NCBI GenBank assembly: GCA_910583765.1
Contig: CAJTYS010000003.1
Location: forward strand, 1 to 64,000
Direction of reading: 5' to 3'
DNA: 64,000 nt
From: an uncultured Eubacteriales bacterium
Lineage (GTDB): Bacteria; Bacillota; Clostridia; Peptostreptococcales; Anaerovoracaceae
The notes beneath the pieces were generated by a model. The model was not told where the DNA came from. It did no database searches and worked only from the letters and a program-made list of their open reading frames with translations. The position numbers and the translations under genes were made by a program. Below are positions 50,744-60,640 of the stretch, in pieces. Position 1 is the stretch's first letter, and the number at the start of each line of letters is the position of its first letter.

Positions 50744-52651
50744 ATGCAAAAGAAACAAAAAATCAAACTGAGCCGCGTGATTTTATCCGGCATCCTGTTC
50801 ATACTGGGATCCGCCCTTCCGCTCCCTGCCTTGGGAAGTCTGATCATTCTCATGGCTTCCTACCTGATCGCAGGGTACGACACGCTGTGGACCGCCATCC
50901 GCAATATCTGCCATGGACAGGTCTTTGATGAAAACTTTCTTATGGCTCTGGCAACTGTGGGCGCCATTGGGCTGCGGGATTACAAGGAAGCAGTGTTTGT
51001 CATGCTGTTTTATCTGGTGGGGACCATTTTTGAGGAATACGCAGTCAACAAATCCCGGGGTTCCATCAGTGAATTGATGGATATCCGGCCTGACTACGCC
51101 AATCTGCTGCGGGAGGGCCGGGAGGAACAGGTGGATCCATACGAAGTGGCCATTGGGGACACGATCTTGATCAAACCAGGGGAGCGGGTGCCTTTGGACG
51201 GAACAGTGATCGAGGGGCATTCTACTTTGGACACCTCTGCCCTCACTGGCGAATCCCTGCCGCAGGACGTGGAAACCGGTCAGATCATTTCCAGCGGCTG
51301 CGTTAATCTCAGTGGCGTTTTGAAGCTGGAGGTTTCCAGTGAATTCGATGATTCCACAGTGGCAAAGATCCTGGACATGGTGGAAAACGCTGGCAGCAAG
51401 AAAGCCAAAGTCGAGAAGTTCATCACCAAGTTCGCCAGGTATTACACGCCAATCGTAGTGATTGCCGCCGTGCTCCTGGCAGTTTTGCCGCCCCTATTGA
51501 TCTCAGGACAAACCTTCAGCGAATGGATTTCCAGGGCACTGACGTTCCTGGTCATTTCCTGTCCATGCGCATTGGTGATCTCCGTGCCTCTGGCCTTTTT
51601 CGGAGGAGTCGGCGGCGCTTCCAGGTCTGGAATCCTGGTAAAGGGCAGCAATTATCTGGAAGCTTTAGCTGATGTGGACACAGTGATCTTTGACAAGACT
51701 GGCACCCTGACCACCGGGACATTTAAAGTGTCCCAAGTCCATGGGGAGGCGTGTGATCCAGAGGAATTGCTGGAACTGGCCGCTTATGCGGAAAGCTATT
51801 CGGATCATCCCATCTCTGTGTCCATCAAAGAATCCTTTGGCCGTTCCCTGGACAAAAGCCGAGTGTCTGACGCAGAAGAGATCGCTGGGAAAGGCATCAA
51901 GGCCATCATTGACGGCAGAACGGTTTACGCGGGGAATGACCGGTTGATGCGAGATCTGGGGATTGATGGCCTGCTTTCCGATGAGGCCGCCACTCTGGTG
52001 CATCTTGCCGTAAAAGACGTGAATCCAGAATATCTGGGATACGTGGCCATCACTGACACCGTGAAAGAAGATGCCGCGGCAGCCGTCCAAGGACTGAAAC
52101 AGGAAGGTGCGTCCACCGCGGTGATGCTCACAGGCGACCGAAAAGCAGTGGCTGAAAAAGTGGCCGCGGAAATCGGCCTGGATGAATTTCACAGTGAGCT
52201 GCTGCCAGGAGACAAAGTGGCACTGGCCGAACAGATCATCAGCGCCAAGGCTTCAAAAGGGAACGTGGTCTTTGTGGGAGACGGCATTAACGACGCGCCG
52301 GTTCTGGCCCGTGCGGACATTGGGGTGGCCATGGGCGGACTGGGCTCTCAGGCCGCGATCGAAGCCGCGGACATCGTTATCATGGATGATCAGCCGTCAA
52401 AGCTGTCTCTCGTGATGAAGATCGCCAGGCGCACCTTGTCCATTTCCAAGCAGAATGTGATCTTCGCCTTGGGGATCAAGGCCATTGTCCTGATCCTTGG
52501 GGCCCTGGGCATGGCATCCATGTGGGCGGCGGTGTTCGCTGACGTGGGAGTGGCTGTCATCTGCATCCTCAATTCCATGCGGGCGCTGAGCACGAAAAAA
52601 GTCACCGCCAGCGCGCATGCTTTGAAAGAAAAAGAGGTGCTGGCGGCATGA
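50744..52651 (+). CDS. Heavy-metal P1B-type ATPase (Zn/Cd/Pb exporter)
   Basis: 635 aa. Eight expected membrane helices, actuator TGESLPQDV, the ion motif SCPCALVIS, phosphorylation DKTGTLTTGT, the HP pair SDHPISVSI, and hinge GDGINDAPVLARADIGVAMGG. The CPC motif and the overall form point to ZntA/CadA (P1B-2) rather than copper. Exports divalent metal using ATP. No HMA domain of its own. AAAGGGG precedes the ATG. Confidence 0.93.
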   Translation: MQKKQKIKLSRVILSGILFILGSALPLPALGSLIILMASYLIAGYDTLWTAIRNICHGQVFDENFLMALATVGAIGLRDYKEAVFVMLFYLVGTIFEEYAVNKSRGSISELMDIRPDYANLLREGREEQVDPYEVAIGDTILIKPGERVPLDGTVIEGHSTLDTSALTGESLPQDVETGQIISSGCVNLSGVLKLEVSSEFDDSTVAKILDMVENAGSKKAKVEKFITKFARYYTPIVVIAAVLLAVLPPLLISGQTFSEWISRALTFLVISCPCALVISVPLAFFGGVGGASRSGILVKGSNYLEALADVDTVIFDKTGTLTTGTFKVSQVHGEACDPEELLELAAYAESYSDHPISVSIKESFGRSLDKSRVSDAEEIAGKGIKAIIDGRTVYAGNDRLMRDLGIDGLLSDEAATLVHLAVKDVNPEYLGYVAITDTVKEDAAAAVQGLKQEGASTAVMLTGDRKAVAEKVAAEIGLDEFHSELLPGDKVALAEQIISAKASKGNVVFVGDGINDAPVLARADIGVAMGGLGSQAAIEAADIVIMDDQPSKLSLVMKIARRTLSISKQNVIFALGIKAIVLILGALGMASMWAAVFADVGVAVICILNSMRALSTKKVTASAHALKEKEVLAA

Positions 52652-52664
52652 AGCTATCAACATG

Positions 52665-52738
52665 AAGAGAGGCTTCCATAAGAGGCGCGCGCTCTAAGTT
52701 TTAGAGCAAGCGCCTCTTGGGAAGCCCTTTTTTCGGAA
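52665..52738 (+). terminator. Terminator of the metal efflux operon
   Basis: A long nested stem: outer GGCTTCC/GGAAGCC, middle AGAGGCGC/GCGCCTCT (52681-52688/52710-52717), inner GCTCTAA/TTAGAGC, then CTTTTTT. Confidence 0.85.
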
Positions 52739-52823
52739 CGCAGAATTGTCGTTTTTCATTTGTCTTTTGTATCTTGGTTATGGAAAAAGCGAAGATCAGT
52801 CTGCGGCACTCATTTACCTTGTA

Positions 52824-54134
52824 TCAGCACATTCTGGCCTTCAAATCGCCAGAAAGCAGAGCCTTCACGAATTGATTATAGCTAGTCGCATCTCTTTTGA
52901 ACCATTCCCTCACCATGCGTTTGAACATGGATCTCACTTCTAAATTGGTCAAGGCCAATTCGTATTCCGGTTCTGCCACATCCAATTCATCGCCCTGGTA
53001 CTCGTATTCTCTATAGCTGGCCACTTTCAAGTAGCCACTGGCCAGCAAAAGGCTCCAAATGACGGTTTCATTGCTACCCAATTGGCTATACACGATCTGC
53101 TCGTCCAGCAGCGTAGTTAGGGTCCCGCCTAAAAGCAGGGTTTCAAAGTCCTGTTTGATCTCCCCGCTGCCTTCTCGAATCAGTTTGCCCACCAGACCGT
53201 TGGAGCTGGAATTGGCCCAGTAGGTACCCACTTTTCCATTGTCCAAATAATTAATGATCGACCATGGGTTATAGATATCTGTTTTCTTTCCAAAAGTAAA
53301 GCCATCATACCAGGTTTTCACCTCTTGTTTCTTATGGGACAGTCCCTGTTCATCCAAAGCCGCGAAGACCTCTTCTTCCGTAAAGCCAAAACTGTCCGCA
53401 TATTGGTCGGAAGTAGTGGTCACGACTTTCAAGTTATTCAAATCGGAAAAAATGGATTCCCTGCTCACTCTGGTAATCCCAGTCATTACAGCCCGCTCCA
53501 GGTATGGATTTGTTTTGAACGTGGCATTAAACAAGCTCCGAATAAAGGCCGCCATATCATCCCAATAGTTGTTCACATAAGCTTCCTGCATGGGCGTGTC
53601 GTATTCATCCAGTAAAATAATCGCTTTCTTTCCATAATGGTCATGGAGGAGCTTTGACAGCCGGTGAAGAGCCATGATCGCAGTAGTTTCCGGCATATGG
53701 TCCGAAACGCTACGAAAATAGCTTTTCCCTTCATCTGAAAGTGATCCGCTCTCTAACAGGTAACGATGTTCCTCATAGAGATTTGTCAGAGCCTGACAGA
53801 TCATTTCAAACATCTGCTCATAATTCTTTGCTTTTACGTTGGCAAAGCTAAGAAAGATCACTGGATAGGCGCCCTGCAGTTCCTGGAAATCCTTATCTTC
53901 CCAGATGAAAAGCCCTTTAAACAGGTCACCCCTGCCCTCATATTTTACAGAAAAAAATTTTTCCACTGTGCTCATGAGAAGCGTCTTTCCAAACCGCCTG
54001 GGCCTGGTGATCAGCGTCACCTCGTCCTTGCTTTCCCACCATTCTTTTATGAATCTCGTTTTGTCCACGTAAAAGCTATTGCCTTCTATGATCTTTTGAA
54101 AATCTTGGATTCCAATCCCCACTGTCCTGGCCAT
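52824..54134 (-). CDS. DUF1703-type AAA ATPase, C-terminally truncated
   Basis: 436 aa. The AAA part is complete: IQGN-type start (FQKIIEGNSFYVDKTRFI), Walker A RPRRFGKTLLM and Walker B IILLDEYDTPMQ. Full members (~530-570 aa) end in a PD-(D/E)XK nuclease-like domain. Here the protein stops just after NQFVKALLSGDLKA, at the point where that domain should begin, so ~100 residues are missing. Function of the family is unknown; copies are numerous in anaerobes. The ATG at 54134 follows AAAGGAAG. Probably a decaying copy. Confidence 0.8.
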   Translation of the reverse strand: MARTVGIGIQDFQKIIEGNSFYVDKTRFIKEWWESKDEVTLITRPRRFGKTLLMSTVEKFFSVKYEGRGDLFKGLFIWEDKDFQELQGAYPVIFLSFANVKAKNYEQMFEMICQALTNLYEEHRYLLESGSLSDEGKSYFRSVSDHMPETTAIMALHRLSKLLHDHYGKKAIILLDEYDTPMQEAYVNNYWDDMAAFIRSLFNATFKTNPYLERAVMTGITRVSRESIFSDLNNLKVVTTTSDQYADSFGFTEEEVFAALDEQGLSHKKQEVKTWYDGFTFGKKTDIYNPWSIINYLDNGKVGTYWANSSSNGLVGKLIREGSGEIKQDFETLLLGGTLTTLLDEQIVYSQLGSNETVIWSLLLASGYLKVASYREYEYQGDELDVAEPEYELALTNLEVRSMFKRMVREWFKRDATSYNQFVKALLSGDLKARMC

Positions 54135-54254
54135 GATTCTTCCTTTCACCCCATCTTACTTTCCGTTTTCCTTGATCAAGCTGGCCGCCGCTTGCACCCT
54201 GCTTTCCACAAGGAGGCACCGTGCGTCCCGCTTTATTGGTATTGTACCACAGAA

Positions 54255-57221
54255 TCAGAAAGAGATGTTCTTTTTCTGTGAGTTTTGATTGTATTGGACA
54301 CTCCTCTTTTGATCAAACCCATTGATCGCTTCTATCATTTCATGTGCTGTGCCTTTGCGCAGACTCCGCATACACGCTTCATCCTTGATCAGATGGCTTA
54401 GCAGCGTGACCAGCTTTACATCTGACTTTTCAAGGGCGATCAGAAAGATTAACTGGGCTTTTACATCTGAATTCCAAAAAATTGATTTTTTCAGCCTCAT
54501 AATACTAATAACAGATTTGTTTACGTGTTCTGAACCTGCATGGGGAATCGCCGTGCCATAGCGATAATCTGTAGGAATCTCTCTTTCCCTATCCAAAACC
54601 GCCTGCATATAGCTTTCTTTTACATAGCCTTCCGTACAGAGCTGCTTTGTCATAAAGATTATGGCCTCTTCTTTGCTGGCAATGTCTACATCTGTGAAAA
54701 TCGCGTCACGATAAATGAAGTCGCTCAAATTCATGCCGCTTATGGCATTTTCTTTATCCTGGCTCAGAAGCCATTTCAGGTCGTTTCGGCCCTTTTCCTG
54801 CAGCATGTCTGAAATTTTAATAAAGGGCACGTCTTCTAAATCAATATGATAGGAACCTATACAAGCGATGATTCGCCTTGTCTCATGAATATGCCTGATA
54901 TATTCTCGGATTTCCGGGGTCATCACTCCCAGAGTGATCAACTCCACATTGTCCATGAACGCAGAATACTGCTCCTGTATAAAGGTCGCGATATTGTCTG
55001 CCGCGCCCTGCCCTGTCATGCAGGATACAATCACGCACCTTGATGTAGGCTTTACGGGTACCGCGCTCCTTTTTCCAGAAACCGCAGATTTATCTTTGAC
55101 ATAATCATAAATTTCTTCAAGGGATGTATGTCCCCGATTATAGCAGTTCGCTGCCGCCAATGCCATATAAAGATCCACCCGTCCTACGGATTTCGTCTTT
55201 TTATTGGTTCTTGCTGCTACGATTTCTCCAAATGTCAAAGTCGCTCCCATATCTGTCAGGAACAGCAGCTCGTCTTCCCTGACATCTGACATGCTGTTTA
55301 CAATAAACGCTTCATAATCCTGCTCATCCATATCAAGTGGGATATCGACCGCTCCTACGATATTTGATTTCATGAAATAATTACAAGTGTTCGCAATTGC
55401 TGACGCAATGTTTCCATGGGTCACAATCATGATTTTCACATTGTTGTTTTCATGTTCCCAAACATTACATCCAATATGCATGTATACTGCTGCGATATCC
55501 GCTGCGATCGTCGGCAATTTTCGGTTGTATCTGCCACAAACTTTGTTGATGCAATCATATGCCACGATATGCTCTGACATATATTTTTGCTCAATATCTT
55601 TTAGATGAATAGGCGGAAACTCCCAGCTGTTTTCAGCCTTTGCGATGAGATCCATCAAGGTCACTCGAAAGCATCTGCCTATGTCCGGCTTGAAGCTCTG
55701 TGTTCTGTCCACAATTTCATTGATAATTTCTAAGGCAATGTTCTTAATGCTGTCTGTATAATCTAACGCGTCAGCTTCACCCTTTTCATACATACTGAAT
55801 TTTGCCGCTGTTTTTACTCTGTATTCCAGTTCTCGGCTCAGCATATTCGCGATCAAAACCTGTGGAAGCTCCTGCTGCGTCAAACTGCCGTAGTAGCTTG
55901 TAATCATCTCACAGATGCGATCAGCAGGCACCTCAATCCATTTTTCATCGTAGAATGCCGCGTCCTTCTTGCCCGGCATGATCATAATGCCATGGTCACG
56001 ATAGAAAGAAAGTTCTTTGGAATAAAATTTTCTTCCCACATCGCTGAGTATGTGCTGGTTCATATGCCGTGCGCTGATCGTAATGTACGCATCGTTAGAT
56101 CCGCCTTCCACAAAGGCCCTTGCCACAGCGACTTTGATATCGCTGGAAAGCTGCCCTATATTGCCCGCGCATCTATAAGTCATGAGACTGGCAAGACAGG
56201 TGGAATCAATGACTAGCTCTCTGTTAATGAGTTCCGCTTCTTTTCTCAGGATGTATTCAATAAGCGCAAGCCGCTCTTCAGTGCTTCGCTCTGACAGGGA
56301 TGGCAACTGTATATGCATAGGAATTCTTCTTCTGAAGGTGTCTAAAAGAACTGAGTCCAACTTTTCAGTAGTCGCTCCGATGATCATCAGATTGGCGCTG
56401 TATGCCTGATCAGGCTGACCTAATCTGTAATATACGCCATCATCTATAATACTGAACAGCATTTCCTGGCCTCTATCTGACAAGCGATGGATCTCATCTA
56501 AAAACAAGATTCCATCGCCAGCCGCCTCAATCAATCCCGCTTTGTCTGCGTCAGCTCCTGTGAACGCGCCTTTCGCATGCCCAAAAAGCTGTGATGCCAA
56601 AAGTTCTGGGTTATTGGCATAAGTCGCGCAGTTATACTTAATTAACTTTCTGTCTGGATGGATTTTTCCTTCATTTACAAGCTCATCATATACAGCTTCT
56701 ACGATGCGAGACTTCCCAGTTCCTGTTTCTCCCGCAATAATCGTGTTCAATCCGTTTTCTGGATACAAAAACGCCGCTCTCATGTTTTCGATCGCTGTTT
56801 TGATCGAGCCTTTTTTGCCCACAAGAATCTCTGTGTCTTCCCCTTCTGCGTCTGTTTCTTTATCATGCTTTGCCTGCTCTGAAGCTTTTTTTGTATCAGG
56901 TGCGTTAGCGCTCTCCGCAGATGCGATTTCGTCACAAATTTGAGAAATCAAAAATCTGGACACATGATAACCTTCTTCTCTTAACTTACCAGTCAGCTTC
57001 GTAATGGAGATTCCGGGTTCCTCTTTTTGGATATCACAAATAGACTTCTGCAATTGCGGAAGTCTACGTTCACTGTATGTCGCGACTCCAAGCTTCTTTC
57101 GCATACGAATGATTTCATATCGAGTCGTCTGCATCATTGCCGCCAGCTGCTCATCCTTGTACGGATTTCTGGTATCCTCGTCTTTGAGGTACTCTTTTAG
57201 CAGATCCATATTGTCATTCAT
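54255..57221 (-). CDS. LevR-type sigma-54 activator with PTS regulatory domains
   Basis: 988 aa. N-terminal HTH region (~1-100); AAA+ sigma-54 domain with Walker A GETGTGKS (164-171), GAFTGA (218-223) and GDGILFLDEIHRLS; a PRD-like helical stretch (~460-585); an EIIA-Man-like domain (MIVTHGNIASAIA, ~595-720); an EIIB-like domain (VSCMTGQGAADNI, ~735-830); and a C-terminal EIIA-fructose domain (AIPHAGSEHV, ~895). Such proteins switch on PTS operons when phosphorylation by EII and HPr changes. It is the last PTS-related gene of the operon. The target is most likely the sigma-54 promoter at 63510-63524. Confidence 0.9.
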   Translation of the reverse strand: MNDNMDLLKEYLKDEDTRNPYKDEQLAAMMQTTRYEIIRMRKKLGVATYSERRLPQLQKSICDIQKEEPGISITKLTGKLREEGYHVSRFLISQICDEIASAESANAPDTKKASEQAKHDKETDAEGEDTEILVGKKGSIKTAIENMRAAFLYPENGLNTIIAGETGTGKSRIVEAVYDELVNEGKIHPDRKLIKYNCATYANNPELLASQLFGHAKGAFTGADADKAGLIEAAGDGILFLDEIHRLSDRGQEMLFSIIDDGVYYRLGQPDQAYSANLMIIGATTEKLDSVLLDTFRRRIPMHIQLPSLSERSTEERLALIEYILRKEAELINRELVIDSTCLASLMTYRCAGNIGQLSSDIKVAVARAFVEGGSNDAYITISARHMNQHILSDVGRKFYSKELSFYRDHGIMIMPGKKDAAFYDEKWIEVPADRICEMITSYYGSLTQQELPQVLIANMLSRELEYRVKTAAKFSMYEKGEADALDYTDSIKNIALEIINEIVDRTQSFKPDIGRCFRVTLMDLIAKAENSWEFPPIHLKDIEQKYMSEHIVAYDCINKVCGRYNRKLPTIAADIAAVYMHIGCNVWEHENNNVKIMIVTHGNIASAIANTCNYFMKSNIVGAVDIPLDMDEQDYEAFIVNSMSDVREDELLFLTDMGATLTFGEIVAARTNKKTKSVGRVDLYMALAAANCYNRGHTSLEEIYDYVKDKSAVSGKRSAVPVKPTSRCVIVSCMTGQGAADNIATFIQEQYSAFMDNVELITLGVMTPEIREYIRHIHETRRIIACIGSYHIDLEDVPFIKISDMLQEKGRNDLKWLLSQDKENAISGMNLSDFIYRDAIFTDVDIASKEEAIIFMTKQLCTEGYVKESYMQAVLDREREIPTDYRYGTAIPHAGSEHVNKSVISIMRLKKSIFWNSDVKAQLIFLIALEKSDVKLVTLLSHLIKDEACMRSLRKGTAHEMIEAINGFDQKRSVQYNQNSQKKNISF

Positions 57222-57307
57222 GATGTCCTATGCTCAGCCCCTTTATGATTTACGATTTTATTATGCCTATTGTGTTTGTGATTATGTCCTGTATGCTGCT
57301 GATCTTA

Positions 57308-57991
57308 CTATGTGGCAAACAGCGCAGGCACATCTTCTGCCGTAGTGACAAACGCTGCGGCTTTGGCCATCAGATCTTCTCCATGCTGTTTCATGTCCGG
57401 GATACACACTACTGGAATATCTCCTGCGTTCGCGGCCAGCAACCCGTTTTCAGAATCCTCCAACACGATGGCTTCACCTGCTGCGACATCTGCTTTTTCG
57501 CACGCTTTTAAAAATATCTCCGGATCTGGTTTGGAATTGATGATTTCATCGCCGCCGATGATAAAGTCAAAATACCCCATCAGCCCACCCCGCTCTACAG
57601 TTAATGCCACGCTTTTCCTCGGAGTCGATGACGCTACGCAGCACTTGACCTTATGGCTGTTAAAAAAGATCAACAGCTCTTCAATTCCTGGCTTTACACC
57701 AGGTCCTTCGGACTCCATATATTGATCTGCCAGGATTCTTGTCTCTTTAAATATTTCCTCTGCAGGGTAATCTTCTCCATACAGTTCACGCAGCTTCCTG
57801 TATCAGCTTTCGCCAAACAGACTGATGAGCCGGACGTAGTCATCAAACTTAAGATCATATCCATACTTGGCATGTATTTTTGCCTGGCAGTCCATAAAGA
57901 CTCTTTCCGTGTCAAACAGTAAACCATCCATATCAAATATTGCCAGCTTGGGCAGCTCCAGCCTGCCAGCAGGTTTCTTAAGTATCGTCAT
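57308..57991 (-). pseudogene. HAD-family phosphatase with in-frame TGA
   Basis: Joined length 227 aa, normal for beta-phosphoglucomutase-like HAD hydrolases. Motif I IFDMDGLLFDTE, motif II CCVASSTPRK, and motifs III/IV NSKPDPEIFLKACE and VLEDSENGLLAA are all present in one frame. The frame is broken once, by TGA at 57805-57803, between RLISLFGES and YRKLRELYGEDYP. No other damage is seen, and GGAGGG precedes the ATG at 57991. Either a recent nonsense mutation, readthrough, or a sequencing error. It would dephosphorylate a sugar phosphate of the pathway. Confidence 0.75.
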
Positions 57992-58006
57992 GTTTTTACC
58001 CTCCGC

Positions 58007-58507
58007 TTATTTTCGAGTTTTCTGCTTTTTCTTGATTTCTTCAAGAATGAACTCGCTGATCTTGCCAGGCTCTTTCTCATTTATGACCGTCTCCCGAAAG
58101 GCTTTCTTTGACAAACATCTGGCCAGCAACGCCATGATTTTAAGATGCTCATTTCCCTCCTGATTTCCAGGAACCAAGATCATAAAAAGAGTTTTGACTC
58201 TGTCTCCTTCTTCCAAAGTCTGAGAATCAGCATCACCTCTCCAATCTATTCCGGTTTCTGATTTTCCTACCAGTACCATAGCCTGCTCGATGGCATCTGA
58301 TTTTGCGTGGGGGATGGCTACATACTCCATCAGTTTTGTGGTAAATTCCGTCTCTCTGTCAAGAAGCGCTTTTAGCACCTGTTCTTTGTTAGCAATCCTA
58401 GACGCTCCGGTTTCCAGCAGTTCTATTAATGCTTCGTCTCTGGTTTTCGCTTTCAAGTCAGGATTTATGTACTCTGCTCTGATAATATCCTCAATTTGGA
58501 TTCCCAT
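58007..58507 (-). CDS. PTS EIIA, fructose/nitrogen type
   Basis: 166 aa. EIIA-2 domain with active H67 in EYVAIPHAKSDA. Receives phosphate from HPr and gives it to the EIIB part of the membrane protein. It is 3 bp after the EI gene and 15 bp before the HAD gene. Confidence 0.9.
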   Translation of the reverse strand: MGIQIEDIIRAEYINPDLKAKTRDEALIELLETGASRIANKEQVLKALLDRETEFTTKLMEYVAIPHAKSDAIEQAMVLVGKSETGIDWRGDADSQTLEEGDRVKTLFMILVPGNQEGNEHLKIMALLARCLSKKAFRETVINEKEPGKISEFILEEIKKKQKTRK

Positions 58508-58510
58508 ATG

Positions 58511-60217
58511 CTACCTCCTGTTTTTTACATACTCCCATATTGCCTCTGATGTTTTTAGCGCTAGCGCCTCTTTTGCGGCAATCTTTGCTTTGAACGCATC
58601 CATTTCTATAACCTGTTTTCTCACTTTGATCACAGAACCTGCCGACATGCTGAGTTCATCCACACCCAGGCCAACTAAAATTTCTGTAAAATCATCCATT
58701 CCTGCCAGTTCCCCACATATGCCTGTCCATTTTCCAGCCTTATGGGAAACATCCGTGACATACTTGATCAGCCTAAGCACCGCAGGATGATAAGGAGCTG
58801 AAAGATGCGAAAGCCTTTTGTTCCCTCGATCCACGGCAGTTGTGTACTGTGTCAGATCATTTGTGCCTATACTAAAGAAATCCACAAAATCTATGATATC
58901 CTCCGCTAAGATACAGGCTGCGGGTGTTTCCATCATTATACCACACGCTATGTTCTCATCAAAAGCAACGCCTTCATTCTTTAATTCTGTTTTTGCGGCT
59001 GATAGTACTTCATTTGCCGACTTAATCTCTTCTATGGAGCTGATCATCGGATACATGATCCTGGCATGTCCATAGGCACTGGCTCTCAATATGGCTCGCA
59101 GCTGAGTCTTGAAAATATCCGGTTGATCAAGGCAAAGCCTGATGGCCCGATATCCCAGGAACGGATTATCCTCTTCTCCGAAATCATAATAAGGAAGTTC
59201 TTTATCTCCACCAATGTCGAAAGTTCTGATAATAACAGGCCTATTTCCCATCATTTCCAACACCTTTTTGTATTCAGAAAACTGATATTCTTCTGCGGGC
59301 CAGTCGCTGCTTCCCATATAGAGAAATTCCGTTCGGAAAAGTCCCACACCTTCCGCTCCAAATTTTTGAATCGCGCCGCAGTCGTGAAAGGAGCCAATAT
59401 TGGCGCAGATTTCCATATGATAACCGTCTTTTGTAATAGACTCAGCTTCCGCATATCTAAAAAGCTCTTGCATATTTGCGTCGTATGCCTCTTTTGCGCG
59501 CTGAAAGGTTTTAAGCTCATCGCCTGTTAGCTCGGTTTCCACGGAACCCGTCTCTCCATTGAGATACACCATTTGCCCCTTTTTGATCAAAGAAACTGCT
59601 CCCGTGACTCCCACCACAGCAGGGATCCCAAGTGACCTCGCGAATATCGCTGTGTGCGATGTGCTCCCGCCTATTTCAGATACAATGCCTGCCACATGAT
59701 CAATATCCATAGTGACTGTGTCCGAGGGTGTCAGGTTTTCTGCGATAATGATCGTATCAGGAGGCAGCGCTTCCAGGCTTCTGCTCTCTGCGCCTGTCAG
59801 AACGCGCAGCAATCTGTCGCGTACATCCCTCAAATCTGCAGTACGCTCTCTAATCAACGGATGATCCATTTTACTGAATTTCTCTATCAGCTTTTTCATT
59901 ACAGTATCCACTGCGTTATCTGCGGTCAGACGTTCACTTTTTATGGCTTTGTTCACCTTTTTGATCAGGGAGCGATCCTGCGTAATGGCTGCATGGGCTT
60001 TGAATACATCTGCGTCACTGCCCTCAAGCACTGCCCCTGCCTTTTGTCCGATCTCTTCAATTTGAGCACGGGCAATGTCTAAAGCTTTAGTAAATCGTTG
60101 AATTTCAAGATCTACCTGGGATTCTTCAATCTTATCATGACATATGGCCATTTTCTCATTTTTAAAGACGCATGCTGTCCCCACAGCGTATCCTTCTGAA
60201 GCAATGATCCCTTTCAT
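58511..60217 (-). CDS. ptsI: PTS enzyme I
   Basis: 568 aa. Complete EI: swivelling phosphohistidine domain GGSTSHTAIFARSLGIP, PEP-binding barrel (FRTEFLYMG, then ACGIMMETPAACILAE) and a C-terminal dimer part. Uses PEP to phosphorylate HPr. The ATG at 60217 follows AAGGAGG; a GTG at 60226 overlaps that site. Being inside a substrate-specific operon, it may serve this PTS only; whether another ptsI exists is not visible here. Confidence 0.93.
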   Translation of the reverse strand: MKGIIASEGYAVGTACVFKNEKMAICHDKIEESQVDLEIQRFTKALDIARAQIEEIGQKAGAVLEGSDADVFKAHAAITQDRSLIKKVNKAIKSERLTADNAVDTVMKKLIEKFSKMDHPLIRERTADLRDVRDRLLRVLTGAESRSLEALPPDTIIIAENLTPSDTVTMDIDHVAGIVSEIGGSTSHTAIFARSLGIPAVVGVTGAVSLIKKGQMVYLNGETGSVETELTGDELKTFQRAKEAYDANMQELFRYAEAESITKDGYHMEICANIGSFHDCGAIQKFGAEGVGLFRTEFLYMGSSDWPAEEYQFSEYKKVLEMMGNRPVIIRTFDIGGDKELPYYDFGEEDNPFLGYRAIRLCLDQPDIFKTQLRAILRASAYGHARIMYPMISSIEEIKSANEVLSAAKTELKNEGVAFDENIACGIMMETPAACILAEDIIDFVDFFSIGTNDLTQYTTAVDRGNKRLSHLSAPYHPAVLRLIKYVTDVSHKAGKWTGICGELAGMDDFTEILVGLGVDELSMSAGSVIKVRKQVIEMDAFKAKIAAKEALALKTSEAIWEYVKNRR

Positions 60218-60272
60218 GATTAACACCTCCTTGCCATCGTTCTTTCTTCCATTTCCGATTTGTCTCTGAAGA

Positions 60273-60539
60273 TTAATTCTCTATGCCATCAAGCAGCGTA
60301 ATGATTTTGTTGACTGCTTCCTCCGCATCGGCTCCATCTGCCTCGATTGTGATGCGATCGCCTTTATCAGCCTCCAATCCAAGAATCTCTATGATGCTCT
60401 TCGCATCGGCCTCTTCATCGTTTTCAAGGTTGACAATAGTGATTTCATTTTCCATGTTCTGTGTTAATTCCACCAGTTCTGATGCTGGACGAGCATGGAG
60501 TCCTGATTCACATTGTATCATATATTCTTTTCTATACAT
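60273..60539 (-). CDS. HPr phosphocarrier protein
   Basis: 88 aa, standard HPr length. H15 in SGLHARPASELV and the regulatory Ser (S48, in DAKSIIEILGL) are both present. The start at 60539 follows AGAGGG; longer translation to 60605 has no ribosome site. It lies between EIIBC and EI. Confidence 0.92.
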   Translation of the reverse strand: MYRKEYMIQCESGLHARPASELVELTQNMENEITIVNLENDEEADAKSIIEILGLEADKGDRITIEADGADAEEAVNKIITLLDGIEN

Positions 60540-60640
60540 TTTTGCCCTCTCTGCTTTCGTATGATTCCGAATTTCTGTATATCTGCCGCCGAAAATACTT
60601 TTCATTTAGGCAAGGTTTCCGGCGGCGCTATCATTATTTT

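Noticed and set aside
57803..57805. TGA reassigned to a sense codon in this genome
   Set aside because: Many intact genes in the window end in TGA at the expected length, and tryptophan is read from TGG.
57308..57991. Selenocysteine HAD phosphatase
   Set aside because: The TGA is not at a redox or catalytic position of the HAD fold and no clear SECIS-like stem-loop follows; kept only as a remote option.
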